Position numbers and translations under genes: made by a program
Part shown: positions 1 through 8,586 of the stretch, in pieces
How positions within the stretch are numbered: the first letter of the stretch is position 1
Layout: each line of letters begins with the position of its first letter
Assembly (NCBI GenBank): GCA_022819855.1
Contig: JAJEGN010000012.1
Coordinates: forward strand, 136,746-200,745
Source of the DNA: Gammaproteobacteria bacterium
GTDB lineage: Bacteria > Pseudomonadota > Gammaproteobacteria > Steroidobacterales > Rariloculaceae
Direction of reading: 5' to 3'
DNA: 64,000 nucleotides
Notes under the pieces: generated by a model
Databases searched by the model: none
Seen by the model: only the letters and a program-made list of their open reading frames with translations
What the model was told of the DNA's origin: nothing

Positions 1-1137
1 ATCGCGCTCGCCTGGACCAGGACGGGGCTCGCGCGGCGATTCGCCTGGTGGATGCTGTCCAGGGCCGGAACCGACGCCAGGCGCGTCATCTACGTGTTCG
101 TGCTTGGCGCCGGCACCTTGTCGATGATCGTCTCCGACGTTCCTGCGGCCGCCATTTTCATGGCGATCGCGCTTGGCATATTCGCCAAGCTCGGCATCGA
201 GCCGGGTTCCCGCTTCGGCAAGGCGATCATGATCGGCATACCGATCGGTGCGCTCGTCGGCGGCGTCGGAACGCCGGCCGGCAGTTCGATCAACCTGCTG
301 GGGCTCGAGATCATCGTCCAGCAAGGCGGCGAACGCATTCCGTTCGTGAACTGGATGGCGATCGGCATCCCCATGGTCGCCATCCTGCTTCCGCTCACGG
401 CCTTCGTCATGGCAAGGCTCTTCCCGCCCGAGATCAAGACGATCGGCGTCATGGACGACATCAACGCCGAACGCGAACGCATGGGCCGGCTCAGTGCCCC
501 GGAACGCAAGCTCATCGTCATCATGAGCACGATGGTCGTGCTCTGGATCCTGAGCAGTTGGCCGACGCTGTTTCCGGAGGTCCTCAGACCGCTTTCCAAT
601 GTATTCCTGGTCGCCATCCTCGGTTCGGTAGCGATGTTCCTGCCCGGGATCGGGCTCTTCTCCTGGAAGGAAGCACAGGAAGCGACCGGCTGGGAGGTGC
701 TCATGCTCATCGGCGCCGTGACGGCGCTCGGCGTCGTATCGCGGGACAGCGGCCTGGCTCAATGGCTCGTCGATACCCTGCTGAGCGGGCTCGCCGATTG
801 GAACACGGTGGTGATCCTGCTCGTGATCAGCGCCTTCACCGTCGTCGTGCACCTCATGCTGCCGATCAACCCCGTGATCCCGGTGGTCATGATTCCGCCG
901 CTCATGCTGCTCGCCGAGGCGGCCGGCATCAATCCGGCGCTGTTCGCCCTTCCCGTGATATTCACCGCCTCGTGCGCCTTCCTGCTGCCACTCGACGCCG
1001 TACCGCTCGTCACCTTCGGCAAGGGCTACTACAAGATGTTCGACATGCTGCCGGCCGGCACGCTGATCAGCATCGCCTGGGTCATCGTGATGACGGTCAT
1101 GCTGCTCGTGATCGGGCCGTTCATCGGCTTGCTCTGA
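1..1137 (+). CDS. SLC13/DASS-family ion-coupled permease, 5' truncated
   Basis: The frame is open from base 1, so the gene begins upstream and the ATG at 52 in the ORF track is internal. The visible 378 residues are almost wholly hydrophobic helices. They carry blocks typical of the SLC13/DASS (sodium:sulfate/dicarboxylate) family: SDVPAAAIFMAIALGI, then GGVGTPAGSSINLLG, the small-residue substrate/sodium loop, and the C-terminal LPINPVIPVVMIPPL and LPLDAVPLVTFGKGYY, the second inverted-repeat loop. Such proteins usually import dicarboxylates or sulfate with sodium across the inner membrane. The substrate cannot be read from this fragment. The next gene is convergent, so this is the end of its transcription unit. 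Confidence 0.85.
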   Translation: MALAWTRTGLARRFAWWMLSRAGTDARRVIYVFVLGAGTLSMIVSDVPAAAIFMAIALGIFAKLGIEPGSRFGKAIMIGIPIGALVGGVGTPAGSSINLLGLEIIVQQGGERIPFVNWMAIGIPMVAILLPLTAFVMARLFPPEIKTIGVMDDINAERERMGRLSAPERKLIVIMSTMVVLWILSSWPTLFPEVLRPLSNVFLVAILGSVAMFLPGIGLFSWKEAQEATGWEVLMLIGAVTALGVVSRDSGLAQWLVDTLLSGLADWNTVVILLVISAFTVVVHLMLPINPVIPVVMIPPLMLLAEAAGINPALFALPVIFTASCAFLLPLDAVPLVTFGKGYYKMFDMLPAGTLISIAWVIVMTVMLLVIGPFIGLL

Positions 1138-1225
1138 GACGGGATTGCCACGGCAGCCATCGTTCGAACGCACCAACACCTCGGGACGTTGCAGCACTAC
1201 GCTCCGGGCGGGCCTGACATGAGCA

Positions 1226-2116
1226 TCAGCGCCGCGCACCGAGAAGTATGCCGGCAAATACGAGCCCGGCGCCGAGCAGGTGGTAGGCAAACAGGCGTTC
1301 TCCGAGGAAGATGAACGCGAACGCGACGCCGAAGACGGGAATCAGGTTGATGAAGATCGCCGTGCGATTCGCTCCCAGGGCGCGAATGGCGATCGTCCAG
1401 CAATAGATCGCGAGGACCGTCGGAAACACGGCCAGGTAGACGACGGCAAGCCCTACTTCGCCTGTCGCTTCCCACGATGGACCGACGACAGCCTCGATCA
1501 GGAACAGCGGAAGCAGCGTGATCGTGGCTGTAGCGGCAATCATGAACAGCAGCACGTCGCTGCCGGGCAATTGCCTGTTCCGGTGAAGGTGCACGGCGTA
1601 CAAGGCCCATGCAACGACCGCGAGCAACATGATGAGATCGCCGACGTTGATGTCGAGCGCCAACAGCGCCGCGAGGTCGGCACGGGAGACCATCGCAACA
1701 ATCCCTGCGAACGCCAGGGCTATGCCGGCAGCCTGGCGTGCATTGAGGCGTTCGGCCGCGATCGCCCATGCGACCGCCGCGGTAAGCGCAGGCTGGCTCG
1801 CGTTGACGAGCACGGCGTTCGTTGCTGTCGTGAAATAAACCGAAGACACCGACAGCGTACTGCCCGCGGTCATGAATACCCCGAGCGTTGCCAATGGGCG
1901 CCAGTTGCGGCGGAGGCTCTCCGCCTCCTGAGGAAGACGCCGCCACACGAAGGGCAACAGCACGATGAGCGCGACGAGCCACCGGGCGAACGACAGGGCG
2001 AGTGGCGGCACATCGGCGCTGACCGCACGCGCAACCACGGGCGGAGTGCCCCACATCGCAGGGGCAAGCATCGCAAATATGCAGGCCGTCCTATGGCCGA
2101 TCGTCGGCAACATCAA
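1226..2116 (-). CDS. EamA/DMT-superfamily membrane exporter
   Basis: A 296-residue protein with about ten membrane helices arranged as two EamA repeats. The first repeat starts at residue 10 with AMLAPAMWGTPPVVARA and the second near residue 155 with LIMLLAVVAWALYAVH. The last helices carry the family-typical ALGANRTAIFINLIPVFGV and FLGERLFAYHLLGAGLVFAGI. Drug/metabolite-transporter family members of this size export amino acids, metabolites or small toxic compounds from the cytoplasm. Substrate cannot be predicted here. It stands alone, convergent with the preceding permease and divergent from the regulator operon that starts at 2312. Confidence 0.88.
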   Translation of the reverse strand: MMLPTIGHRTACIFAMLAPAMWGTPPVVARAVSADVPPLALSFARWLVALIVLLPFVWRRLPQEAESLRRNWRPLATLGVFMTAGSTLSVSSVYFTTATNAVLVNASQPALTAAVAWAIAAERLNARQAAGIALAFAGIVAMVSRADLAALLALDINVGDLIMLLAVVAWALYAVHLHRNRQLPGSDVLLFMIAATATITLLPLFLIEAVVGPSWEATGEVGLAVVYLAVFPTVLAIYCWTIAIRALGANRTAIFINLIPVFGVAFAFIFLGERLFAYHLLGAGLVFAGILLGARR

Positions 2117-2253
2117 CTCCCCTGTCGTTCCGGTTCCGGTACGCCCGCCATTGCAAGCCAGGCTGTTTTCTGGCGGAGACGACCGGGGCGCAGATTAGCA
2201 TGGGCCGGCATGCCGTCACCGCCGGGGTTTCATCGTGGCTCGACGGCTGCAGC

Positions 2254-2302
2254 GTACTTTCTATTGTAAAGTACTTGACATCATCAAATTATTCGCTAGA
2301 GT
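2254..2302 (+). promoter_or_regulatory. Promoter with palindromic operator for the membrane protein/wHTH/uppS2 operon
   Basis: A 7-bp inverted repeat GTACTTT-ctattgt-AAAGTAC (2254-2274) directly abuts a perfect -35 box TTGACA (2275-2280). After a 16-nt spacer comes TAGAGT (2297-2302, 4 of 6 matches) as -10. The predicted start of transcription (about 2308-2311) falls at or next to the ATG at 2312, and no Shine-Dalgarno is visible, so the message may be leaderless. The palindrome is a likely binding site for the winged-helix regulator encoded second in the operon (inference). Confidence 0.6.
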
Positions 2303-2311
2303 CCGACTGAC

Positions 2312-2929
2312 ATGCCGACTCAACCGAGCTCCAGGCCGCACTCCGACGACGCTCCGACCCCGATCGGATCCGGGGCTGCAAAGAACCTGCGCTACATTCG
2401 CGATACGATCGATGCCACGCGCACGTTCACGACCGTGCCGGGCAAGGGCTGCATGGTCATGGGCCTTGCCGGACTGACTGCCGCGGGCCTCGAGTCGGTC
2501 CCTGCCTTGTCCGACCTCTGGTTGCCGATCTGGCTCACCGCGGCCGTGGTCTCGTGCACGGCAGCATTGTTTTTCATGGAGCGCAAGGCGCGTACCCAGG
2601 GGCTGAGTCTGCGCCGGTCGGTGGCCTGGCGTTTCTTCCTGACGCTGATTCCGGCCTTCGTCGTGGGAGCCATCCTGACGGCCGCACTCCTTCAGATCGT
2701 CGGCCGCGAAGTGATCGCCGCCATCTGGTTGCTCATGTACGGTGTCGGGCTCGCGGCCTGCGGCACGTTTTCCATTCCGATTGTGCTGATCGCGGGCCTC
2801 GCGTTTATCGGGCTCGGTACGGTCACGCTCGCGGCCCCTGTGGCCTGGGCTCCCCCCCTGCTGGCGCTCGGTTTCGGGGGAATTCACCTGATCCTCGGCG
2901 CGATCATCGCGAGAGATCACGGTGGCTGA
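2312..2929 (+). CDS. Predicted six-helix inner-membrane protein, first gene of the uppS2 operon
   Basis: A 205-residue protein. A hydrophilic N-terminus of about 45 residues is followed by about six hydrophobic segments, for example LWLPIWLTAAVVSCTAALFF, FLTLIPAFVVGAILTAALL and PVAWAPPLLALGFGGIHLIL. I recognise no catalytic motif or named family with certainty. Its last 8 nt overlap the start of the winged-helix regulator, so the two are translationally coupled, and a cis-prenyltransferase gene follows. Context suggests a membrane protein under the control of its own regulator, perhaps linked to polyprenyl lipid or envelope stress (inference). The ATG lies immediately downstream of the predicted -10 box. 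Confidence 0.7.
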   Translation: MPTQPSSRPHSDDAPTPIGSGAAKNLRYIRDTIDATRTFTTVPGKGCMVMGLAGLTAAGLESVPALSDLWLPIWLTAAVVSCTAALFFMERKARTQGLSLRRSVAWRFFLTLIPAFVVGAILTAALLQIVGREVIAAIWLLMYGVGLAACGTFSIPIVLIAGLAFIGLGTVTLAAPVAWAPPLLALGFGGIHLILGAIIARDHGG

Positions 2930-3314
2930 GTCCACCAGCCGGCCTCGACAGGCGGCGCGTGAGGCGGCAGCGCCCAGGAAGCGTTTGCGTGCCGTAGCCG
3001 GTTACTTCGCCGACCCCGATTCGAGCGACACCGGCAGATTGCTCAATGAACGCGTTCGGCTCGGGATCATGAGTGCACTGAGCGTCAGTCGCAGCATGAG
3101 CTTCCGCGAACTCAGGGATCTGCTCATGACGACCGACGGGAATCTGAGCAGGCATGCCCGAACACTCGAGGACGCAGGCTACGTGAACTGCAGGAAAAAA
3201 TTTTCCGGGCGCGTACCGCGCACCGAATACAGCCTCTCGGCGAAGGGCAAACGCGCGTTCGCGAGGCACCTGGATCACATGGAAGCGCTGATACAGGCGA
3301 CGCGGGGCGAATAG
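2922..3314 (+). CDS. Winged-helix transcriptional regulator (HTH_34/MarR-like)
   Basis: A 130-residue protein starting at GTG 2922, inside the end of the preceding gene. After a basic N-terminal tail the fold is a short winged helix: LLNERVRLGIMSAL, then the recognition region SFRELRDLLMTTDGNLSRHA, and the wing GYVNCRKKFSGRVPRTEYSL, with KGKRAFARHLDHMEALI as the C-terminal helix. This arrangement matches the winged-helix family Pfam calls HTH_34, whose members are often small autoregulators encoded beside membrane proteins. It likely binds the GTACTTT/AAAGTAC palindrome at the head of its operon. No ligand or metal motif is evident. Confidence 0.85.
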   Translation: MAESTSRPRQAAREAAAPRKRLRAVAGYFADPDSSDTGRLLNERVRLGIMSALSVSRSMSFRELRDLLMTTDGNLSRHARTLEDAGYVNCRKKFSGRVPRTEYSLSAKGKRAFARHLDHMEALIQATRGE

Positions 3315-3365
3315 TTCGCCGCACGCAGGCATGTACGCGGCAGCGACTCGACAGGAGACGGAAGA

Positions 3366-4112
3366 ATGCATGTGGCGATCATCATGGACGGCAACGGCCG
3401 CTGGGCCGAACAGCGCGGCCTGAAACGAACGGCGGGACACGAAGCCGGCGCTCGTGCCGTCAGAAGGATCGTCGAGGCAGCAGTTCGAGCCGAAATCGAC
3501 GTACTGACGCTATACGCCTTCTCGTCGGACAACTGGTCGAGGCCTGCCGATGAAGTCGACCGTGTCATGCGGCTGTTCCAGCGGTATCTGCAAAGCGAAG
3601 CCGCACGCTGTGTCGAGAATGGCGTACGTCTCAGCGTCATCGGCCGGCGCGACCGACTGTCCTCACGCCTGCTGCGCATCATGGAGCGGACCGAGCAGCT
3701 CACCTCCGGTGGCCGACGGCTCATGTTGCAACTCGCCGTGGACTATTCGGCACGCGATGCGATCCTGCGGGCAGCCCAGTCCCTGAGTCTGGACTTCAGC
3801 GAGACCGCCAACGGCGCGGACATGCAGCACGCAAGCTCAGGCCACTTTGCCGGCCGGATAGCCGCCGCGATTCATTCGCACGTTCATGAGTCGAGCGTCG
3901 ACCTGTTGATCCGCACGGGTGGAGAGCGGCGACTCAGCGACTTTCTGCTATGGGAATGCGCCTACGCGGAACTGGTCTTCGTCGAGCAGTATTGGCCGGA
4001 CTTCGATGAGCCGGCGTTTCACGCGGCCCTGGCCGAGTTCGAACGCCGCGACCGCCGTTTCGGCGGGCTCGCGGACAACCGGCCGGCGCGACTTGCCGGC
4101 GACGCGATCTGA
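3366..4112 (+). CDS. uppS: Cis-prenyltransferase, UppS-type isoprenyl transferase (second copy type)
   Basis: A 248-residue protein with all UppS hallmarks. [13 protein letters not shown] at the N-terminus holds the catalytic Asp of the pyrophosphate-binding loop. [14 protein letters not shown] and the C-terminal [20 protein letters not shown] complete the set. Family enzymes condense isopentenyl diphosphates into long cis-polyprenyl diphosphates, the carrier-lipid precursors for cell-wall and surface-glycan synthesis. The usual RTSGE motif reads RTGGE here. The gene sits with a regulator and a membrane protein rather than with frr/dxr/cdsA, so it is probably an accessory paralogue rather than the essential uppS (inference). 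A GGAG/GGAAG sequence precedes the ATG; the gap to the regulator gene is 51 nt. Confidence 0.88.
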   Translation: MHVAIIMDGNGRWAEQRGLKRTAGHEAGARAVRRIVEAAVRAEIDVLTLYAFSSDNWSRPADEVDRVMRLFQRYLQSEAARCVENGVRLSVIGRRDRLSSRLLRIMERTEQLTSGGRRLMLQLAVDYSARDAILRAAQSLSLDFSETANGADMQHASSGHFAGRIAAAIHSHVHESSVDLLIRTGGERRLSDFLLWECAYAELVFVEQYWPDFDEPAFHAALAEFERRDRRFGGLADNRPARLAGDAI

Positions 4113-4203
4113 AGTTCGCCGAACGCGCGTTCAAGCCCCGCCCCCGCTTGCGCGGAAGTTCCCCTGCGACGCCGCCAGGCGCCATGAAGTGCAACGCCTT
4201 CGC

Positions 4204-6924
4204 TCAGCGCGTGCTGGCGCCGAATGTCACCTGCCGCTCCAGCCGCTCATCGCCGCGTTCGAAGACGACCGTCCCCTGCTCTCCCGGCCTGACATCCTGG
4301 AGCACGTACATGAAGTCGTAGATGTCGCGCACTTCGCGGCCGGCAAGTTCGACGATGCGGTCGCCACGCTGCAACCCGGCCTGGTCGGCCGGGCCGCCGC
4401 CACGGACGCCGGCAATCAGCATCCCGGGGCGATCGTCGGGCGCGCCGACATAGTCGGGTATCGTGCCGAGCGACGCGCCGTAGCCGCGGACGTCCCCCTG
4501 GGGCGCCGGCGCCTCTGATGCCTTGTACGTGAGCCCGTCGGTGAGCGTCAGATCGAACGCAAGCCGAGCGACGACACTGGCGATGCGAACCCCGCCACCC
4601 GCATTGATGGATTCGACGTCGTCGGCAGGCCTGTGGTAGTCCTCGTGGGCTCCGGTGAAGAAGTGCAGCACGGGGACCCCGGCCGCGTAGAAAGGTGTCT
4701 GGTCGGACGGCCCGTAACCATCTCCGCCGAGCTGGCAGCCGATCGCAAGCGTATCGCAGATGGGCTCGACCAACGATTCCCACTCCTCGGCTGAATCGCT
4801 GCCCAGAACCGCTACGCGGTTATTCCTGAGTCGGCCGACCATGTCCATGTTGAGCATTGCCACGAGCCCGGCGGGCGCCGTGCCCGGTGGCGGCTCGCGC
4901 ACGAATTCCGTGGCACCGAGCAGCCCCACCTCCTCCGCCGCGAACGCCGCGAACACGACATCGCGGCCAAGCTCGTCGCGCCGCGCGGCCAGCACTCGCG
5001 CGGCTTCGAGCAAGGCGGCCGTTCCCGAAGCGTTGTCGTCGGCGCCGTTGTGCGGCTCTCGGGAATCCGGCGCCAGCGAACCCTGACCGCCGTAGCCGAG
5101 ATGATCGTAGTGCGCGCCGATGAGTACCGCTCCCGGAAGCCTGCGCGTGGCAGTGACTCGGCCGACGATGTTGTCGACCGCCTCGGTCCGCTCGACGAGC
5201 TCGGTTGACAGCCGTCCCTCAAGTTCTGCTGCGAGCGCCTGTTCCGCCCAGCGGCGACCGATCACGGCAACGGGAATGCCGGCGTCCCCGCTCGTGTCGA
5301 CGCGCAGTCGCGGGAACGGCGTTTCGGCGTCTTCTTCCCCGGAGACGGGCAGATCGGCCACGAGAAGCCCGACCGCACCGTGCTCTCGAGCCGTAAACGC
5401 CTTGTAACGCAGGTCGCCGAACCGGCGTTGCAGGACTTCATCCGCAAAAATCCCGTCTTCCGGCGTGTAGCGGCGCACGAGCACGATGCGCCCTTCGGCA
5501 TCGATCTCCGCATAGTCGTCGATCCCGTGTTCTTCGGAATCGATGCCCCAGCCGGCAAACACGATCGGTGCGGAAACGTCAGCATTCGCCGAGAAGCCCG
5601 GCACCATGAAGTCGCTGCCGCCGAGTTCCTCTCCCTCAATCGCCACGGTCGTTGCCGCGCCCTGCTCGACATCCACAACCACATCGAAACGTTGGCGATA
5701 GCCGCCATCGTCGCCGGCCGGTTCGAGTCCGATCGCCTCGAACTGCGCCTCGAGCCAGTCCGCCGCTTCGCCGAGTCCCGCGGTGCCTAGCCCGCGGCCT
5801 TCGCGCGCGTCATCGGCGAGCCACGCGATGTCGGTCAGGTAGCGGTCGGCCGGCGTCTGCGTGGTCGCCGCCGGCGCATCGAGCCAGCGAGCGATATACA
5901 CGTCAGTTTCGCCGGGCGCCGACTGGTTCCGGTTCGAGCCGAAGGCAAGCCACTGTCCGTCGGGAGAGAACATCGGGAAACCGTCGAAGCCTTCAGTGTA
6001 GGTAATGCGTTCCAGTTCCGTACCGTCAACATTGATTGCCCAAAGATCGAACTCCCTGCCGCTCGGATCCACATGGTTCGAAGAGAAAATGATGCGATCG
6101 CCGCTCGGGAAGAAGAAAGGCGCAAAATTGGCGCCGCCAAGATAGGTGACCTGGCGCTGCTCCGTGCCGTCAGCATTGGCGACCCAGAGTTCAAGTTCAC
6201 CGGGCCGAACCAGTCCGTCCTCGAGCAGCGCCTGGTAGTCGGCGAGCGCTTCGCCGGTCGGACGCGAGGCCCGCCAGACGATCATCGAGCAGTCAGGCGA
6301 AAAGAACGCACCGCCGTCGTAGCCCGGCGCATCGGTGAGCCTCCTGACGTTGCTGCCGTCGGCATCCATGCGGTAGAGCTCGAGGTCGCCGTCGCGGGTC
6401 GATGTGAACACGATCGAGCCGTCCCCGGAGCACACCGTCGCTTCGGCGTCGTAGCTTTCGGTGTCGGTCAGCGGCCTGAGATCGGAGCCGTCAGGCTCGG
6501 CGCTGTAGATCTGGTAGCTGTCGTAGATCGGCCAGACGTAACCGCGCGAACGATCGGGCGGCACCGGGCACTGCGCCGACGCGGCGTGAGTGGACGAAAA
6601 CACCACGCGCTCACCGTCGGCCGTGTAGTAACCGCAGGTCGTCCGACCGGTACCGGTCGAGAGAAGCGTGAGTGCCGACGGGTCGCTGATCGGCATGCTG
6701 AAGATCTGATCGCAGCCGTAGGGATCGCGTGTCGACTGAAAGATCAGCGAGGAACCGTCGGGAGACCAGTAGGCCTCGGCATTCTCCCCGCTGCCCGAGG
6801 TGAGCTGACGAACCTCGGCAAAATGGATTTCACGCTCGTCGTGCAGCGTGCCTTGAGCGTGCACCGTCGCGCCGCTCGCGAGAGTGAAAACTGCTGCGAT
6901 TGGCAGAATGACTGAAAGACGCAT
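4204..6924 (-). CDS. Secreted TolB-like beta-propeller / M28 metallopeptidase / PDZ protein
   Basis: About 906 residues. I start at ATG 6924 (MRLSVILPIAAVF), not the upstream ATG at 6951, because GGGGGAG lies 8 nt upstream and a signal peptide follows immediately. Residues about 35-345 form TolB/WD40-type propeller blades (repeated YWSPDGSSLIF and FSPDGQWLAF patterns). Next come a protease-associated-like segment (about 430-560) and an M28 peptidase domain (about 590-790) with two-zinc ligands visible in GAHYDH, GADDNASG, AEEVG, MLNMDMVGR and GAHEDYHRP. A PDZ domain closes the protein (GGPADQAGLQRGDRIVELAG). It is probably a periplasmic or surface aminopeptidase. It appears monocistronic. Confidence 0.9.
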   Translation of the reverse strand: MRLSVILPIAAVFTLASGATVHAQGTLHDEREIHFAEVRQLTSGSGENAEAYWSPDGSSLIFQSTRDPYGCDQIFSMPISDPSALTLLSTGTGRTTCGYYTADGERVVFSSTHAASAQCPVPPDRSRGYVWPIYDSYQIYSAEPDGSDLRPLTDTESYDAEATVCSGDGSIVFTSTRDGDLELYRMDADGSNVRRLTDAPGYDGGAFFSPDCSMIVWRASRPTGEALADYQALLEDGLVRPGELELWVANADGTEQRQVTYLGGANFAPFFFPSGDRIIFSSNHVDPSGREFDLWAINVDGTELERITYTEGFDGFPMFSPDGQWLAFGSNRNQSAPGETDVYIARWLDAPAATTQTPADRYLTDIAWLADDAREGRGLGTAGLGEAADWLEAQFEAIGLEPAGDDGGYRQRFDVVVDVEQGAATTVAIEGEELGGSDFMVPGFSANADVSAPIVFAGWGIDSEEHGIDDYAEIDAEGRIVLVRRYTPEDGIFADEVLQRRFGDLRYKAFTAREHGAVGLLVADLPVSGEEDAETPFPRLRVDTSGDAGIPVAVIGRRWAEQALAAELEGRLSTELVERTEAVDNIVGRVTATRRLPGAVLIGAHYDHLGYGGQGSLAPDSREPHNGADDNASGTAALLEAARVLAARRDELGRDVVFAAFAAEEVGLLGATEFVREPPPGTAPAGLVAMLNMDMVGRLRNNRVAVLGSDSAEEWESLVEPICDTLAIGCQLGGDGYGPSDQTPFYAAGVPVLHFFTGAHEDYHRPADDVESINAGGGVRIASVVARLAFDLTLTDGLTYKASEAPAPQGDVRGYGASLGTIPDYVGAPDDRPGMLIAGVRGGGPADQAGLQRGDRIVELAGREVRDIYDFMYVLQDVRPGEQGTVVFERGDERLERQVTFGASTR

Positions 6925-7053
6925 TTGATCGCTCCCCCGTCCGGTTGGCATCTGCGGCGCGTTGACCCTTCACCGAGCGCCGCCGAGCGCTGCGTAAACC
7001 CGCGGCAACGCCTGTACGCCCGTTCCTGCCTTCCGTACTTTCAGTTCGGTCGG

Positions 7054-8586
7054 TTAACGACCCGGTTGGGTCGACGCTGGCACCGGCAGCCCCTGCTCGC
7101 GCATCAGTTCGCGAAGCACCGCCGCCGCGTCGGGATAACGCTTGAGCACGGCTGGCGTGTATTCGACGCCGTCAGCAGCCGTCACCGGCATCCAGCCCTT
7201 GCTGTTGACCGCATCGAGCTTCGCGCCGCGTTCGGCCAGAAACTCGATGACGGGAATCGCGCCGCCGCGGTAGACGGCGCCGTGCAGTGCCGTTTCGCCA
7301 TCGTCGTCGACGTGGTTGACGGCGCCGCCGCCCACCTCGTAGGCGAGTTTCACGGCGGCCAGAGCTTCCTCGTGCGTGCCGGGGTTCTCTCCCGGCGCCC
7401 AGATTCCCACACCGGCGGCCGCCATCAACGCGGTGACGCCGCGCTCGGTCGTGATCGCGGGATCGGCGCCCTGCTCCAGCAGGACGCGCATGAGCGGAAC
7501 GTCGGCGGCCTTCGCGGCCAGCAGGAAGGGCGTCGCGCCGATCCGATCGAGCTTGTTGCGGTTGCCGTCGATCGGCTCCTTCGTCTGCCTTGCGTTGACA
7601 TCGGCGTCATTTGAGACCAGCCGCCTGACAAGTTCCAGAGAGTCGAGATCGCCGGTTTCCGCAGGTCCGGGCAGATTGAATCCGCGGTTCCAGCGGCGCG
7701 ACCAGGCGATCTGGTGCAGTGCGGTCCAGCCCTGCTCCGCGGCATTGGGATCGGCGCCGTATTCGAGCAGCACGCCCGCGAGTTCCCAGTGGGCGTTGAT
7801 CGTTGCGAGCAGGAGCATGCTCGTGCCGTCGCGCATCGTCGCGTTCGCATCGGCGCCCGCATCGAGCAGCGCACGCAGCGAATCGATGGCCCCGCCTCGC
7901 ACGGCAAACACGAGCGGCGTGTACTCGCCGCCTGCCGAGCGCGCATTGATGTCCGCACCGCCTTCGAGCAGCGCCTTGACTGCGCCGGCGTTGTTCTCCG
8001 CAGCGGCCCACATGAGCGCGGTCTGCCCTTTCCAGCCTTCGGTCGCGTCAGCCTCCGCGCCGTGAGCCAGCAACAGTTCGATGGTGGCGACGTTGCCCGC
8101 GCGAGCGGCGGTCATGAGCGCAGTCTCGCCCGCGGGCAATGCCGTATTGGGATCCGCGCCGCCGTCAAGCAGCGCTTCGACGATTGCGGCGCTACCGTTT
8201 TCGCTCGCCAGATAAAGCGGCGTCACCCCATAGCGGTTGGCTGCGTCGACGCGAGCGTCCGCAGCTATGAGCGCGCGCGTGAGTTCCCGGTCGTTGCGGT
8301 GCACCGCCCAGTGCAATGCGCTCGTACCGTCGGGATCGGCCGCATTGGCGTTGGCCGTGCCGGCCAGAAGCCCCTGTACTTCGACCGTGTCACCGCGCTC
8401 GACGGCGGCAAGCAACGCGGCGTCGTCAGCCTCGGCAGATGCCGCGGCAGCGAGCGCCACGCAAAGCTGCAGCGCAAGGACGGGCGTGCAAGTCACGAAC
8501 GAACGGCGCCCGGGCCTGCGGCGAAGCCAGGCCCGGCGCAGCCCTGGGAACGGCCGGGGGAAAGGGATGGCGATCTCCGGCCTCAT
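7054..8586 (-). CDS. Exported ankyrin-repeat protein coupled to DUF1552/DUF1592 genes
   Basis: The true start is ATG 8586, which overlaps the DUF1552 stop as ATGA; the upstream part of the track ORF is antisense shadow. The 510-residue product has a basic N-terminus and a hydrophobic stretch (VLALQLCVALAAAASA) compatible with export. About ten ankyrin repeats follow with the consensus G.TALMWAA..N.A..VKALLEGGADIN. Repeats are regular to the C-terminus, which is a short Pro-rich tail. Ankyrin proteins are protein-binding scaffolds. As the third member of a translationally coupled operon, this one presumably works with the two preceding exported proteins (inference). Confidence 0.9.
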   Translation of the reverse strand: MRPEIAIPFPRPFPGLRRAWLRRRPGRRSFVTCTPVLALQLCVALAAAASAEADDAALLAAVERGDTVEVQGLLAGTANANAADPDGTSALHWAVHRNDRELTRALIAADARVDAANRYGVTPLYLASENGSAAIVEALLDGGADPNTALPAGETALMTAARAGNVATIELLLAHGAEADATEGWKGQTALMWAAAENNAGAVKALLEGGADINARSAGGEYTPLVFAVRGGAIDSLRALLDAGADANATMRDGTSMLLLATINAHWELAGVLLEYGADPNAAEQGWTALHQIAWSRRWNRGFNLPGPAETGDLDSLELVRRLVSNDADVNARQTKEPIDGNRNKLDRIGATPFLLAAKAADVPLMRVLLEQGADPAITTERGVTALMAAAGVGIWAPGENPGTHEEALAAVKLAYEVGGGAVNHVDDDGETALHGAVYRGGAIPVIEFLAERGAKLDAVNSKGWMPVTAADGVEYTPAVLKRYPDAAAVLRELMREQGLPVPASTQPGR

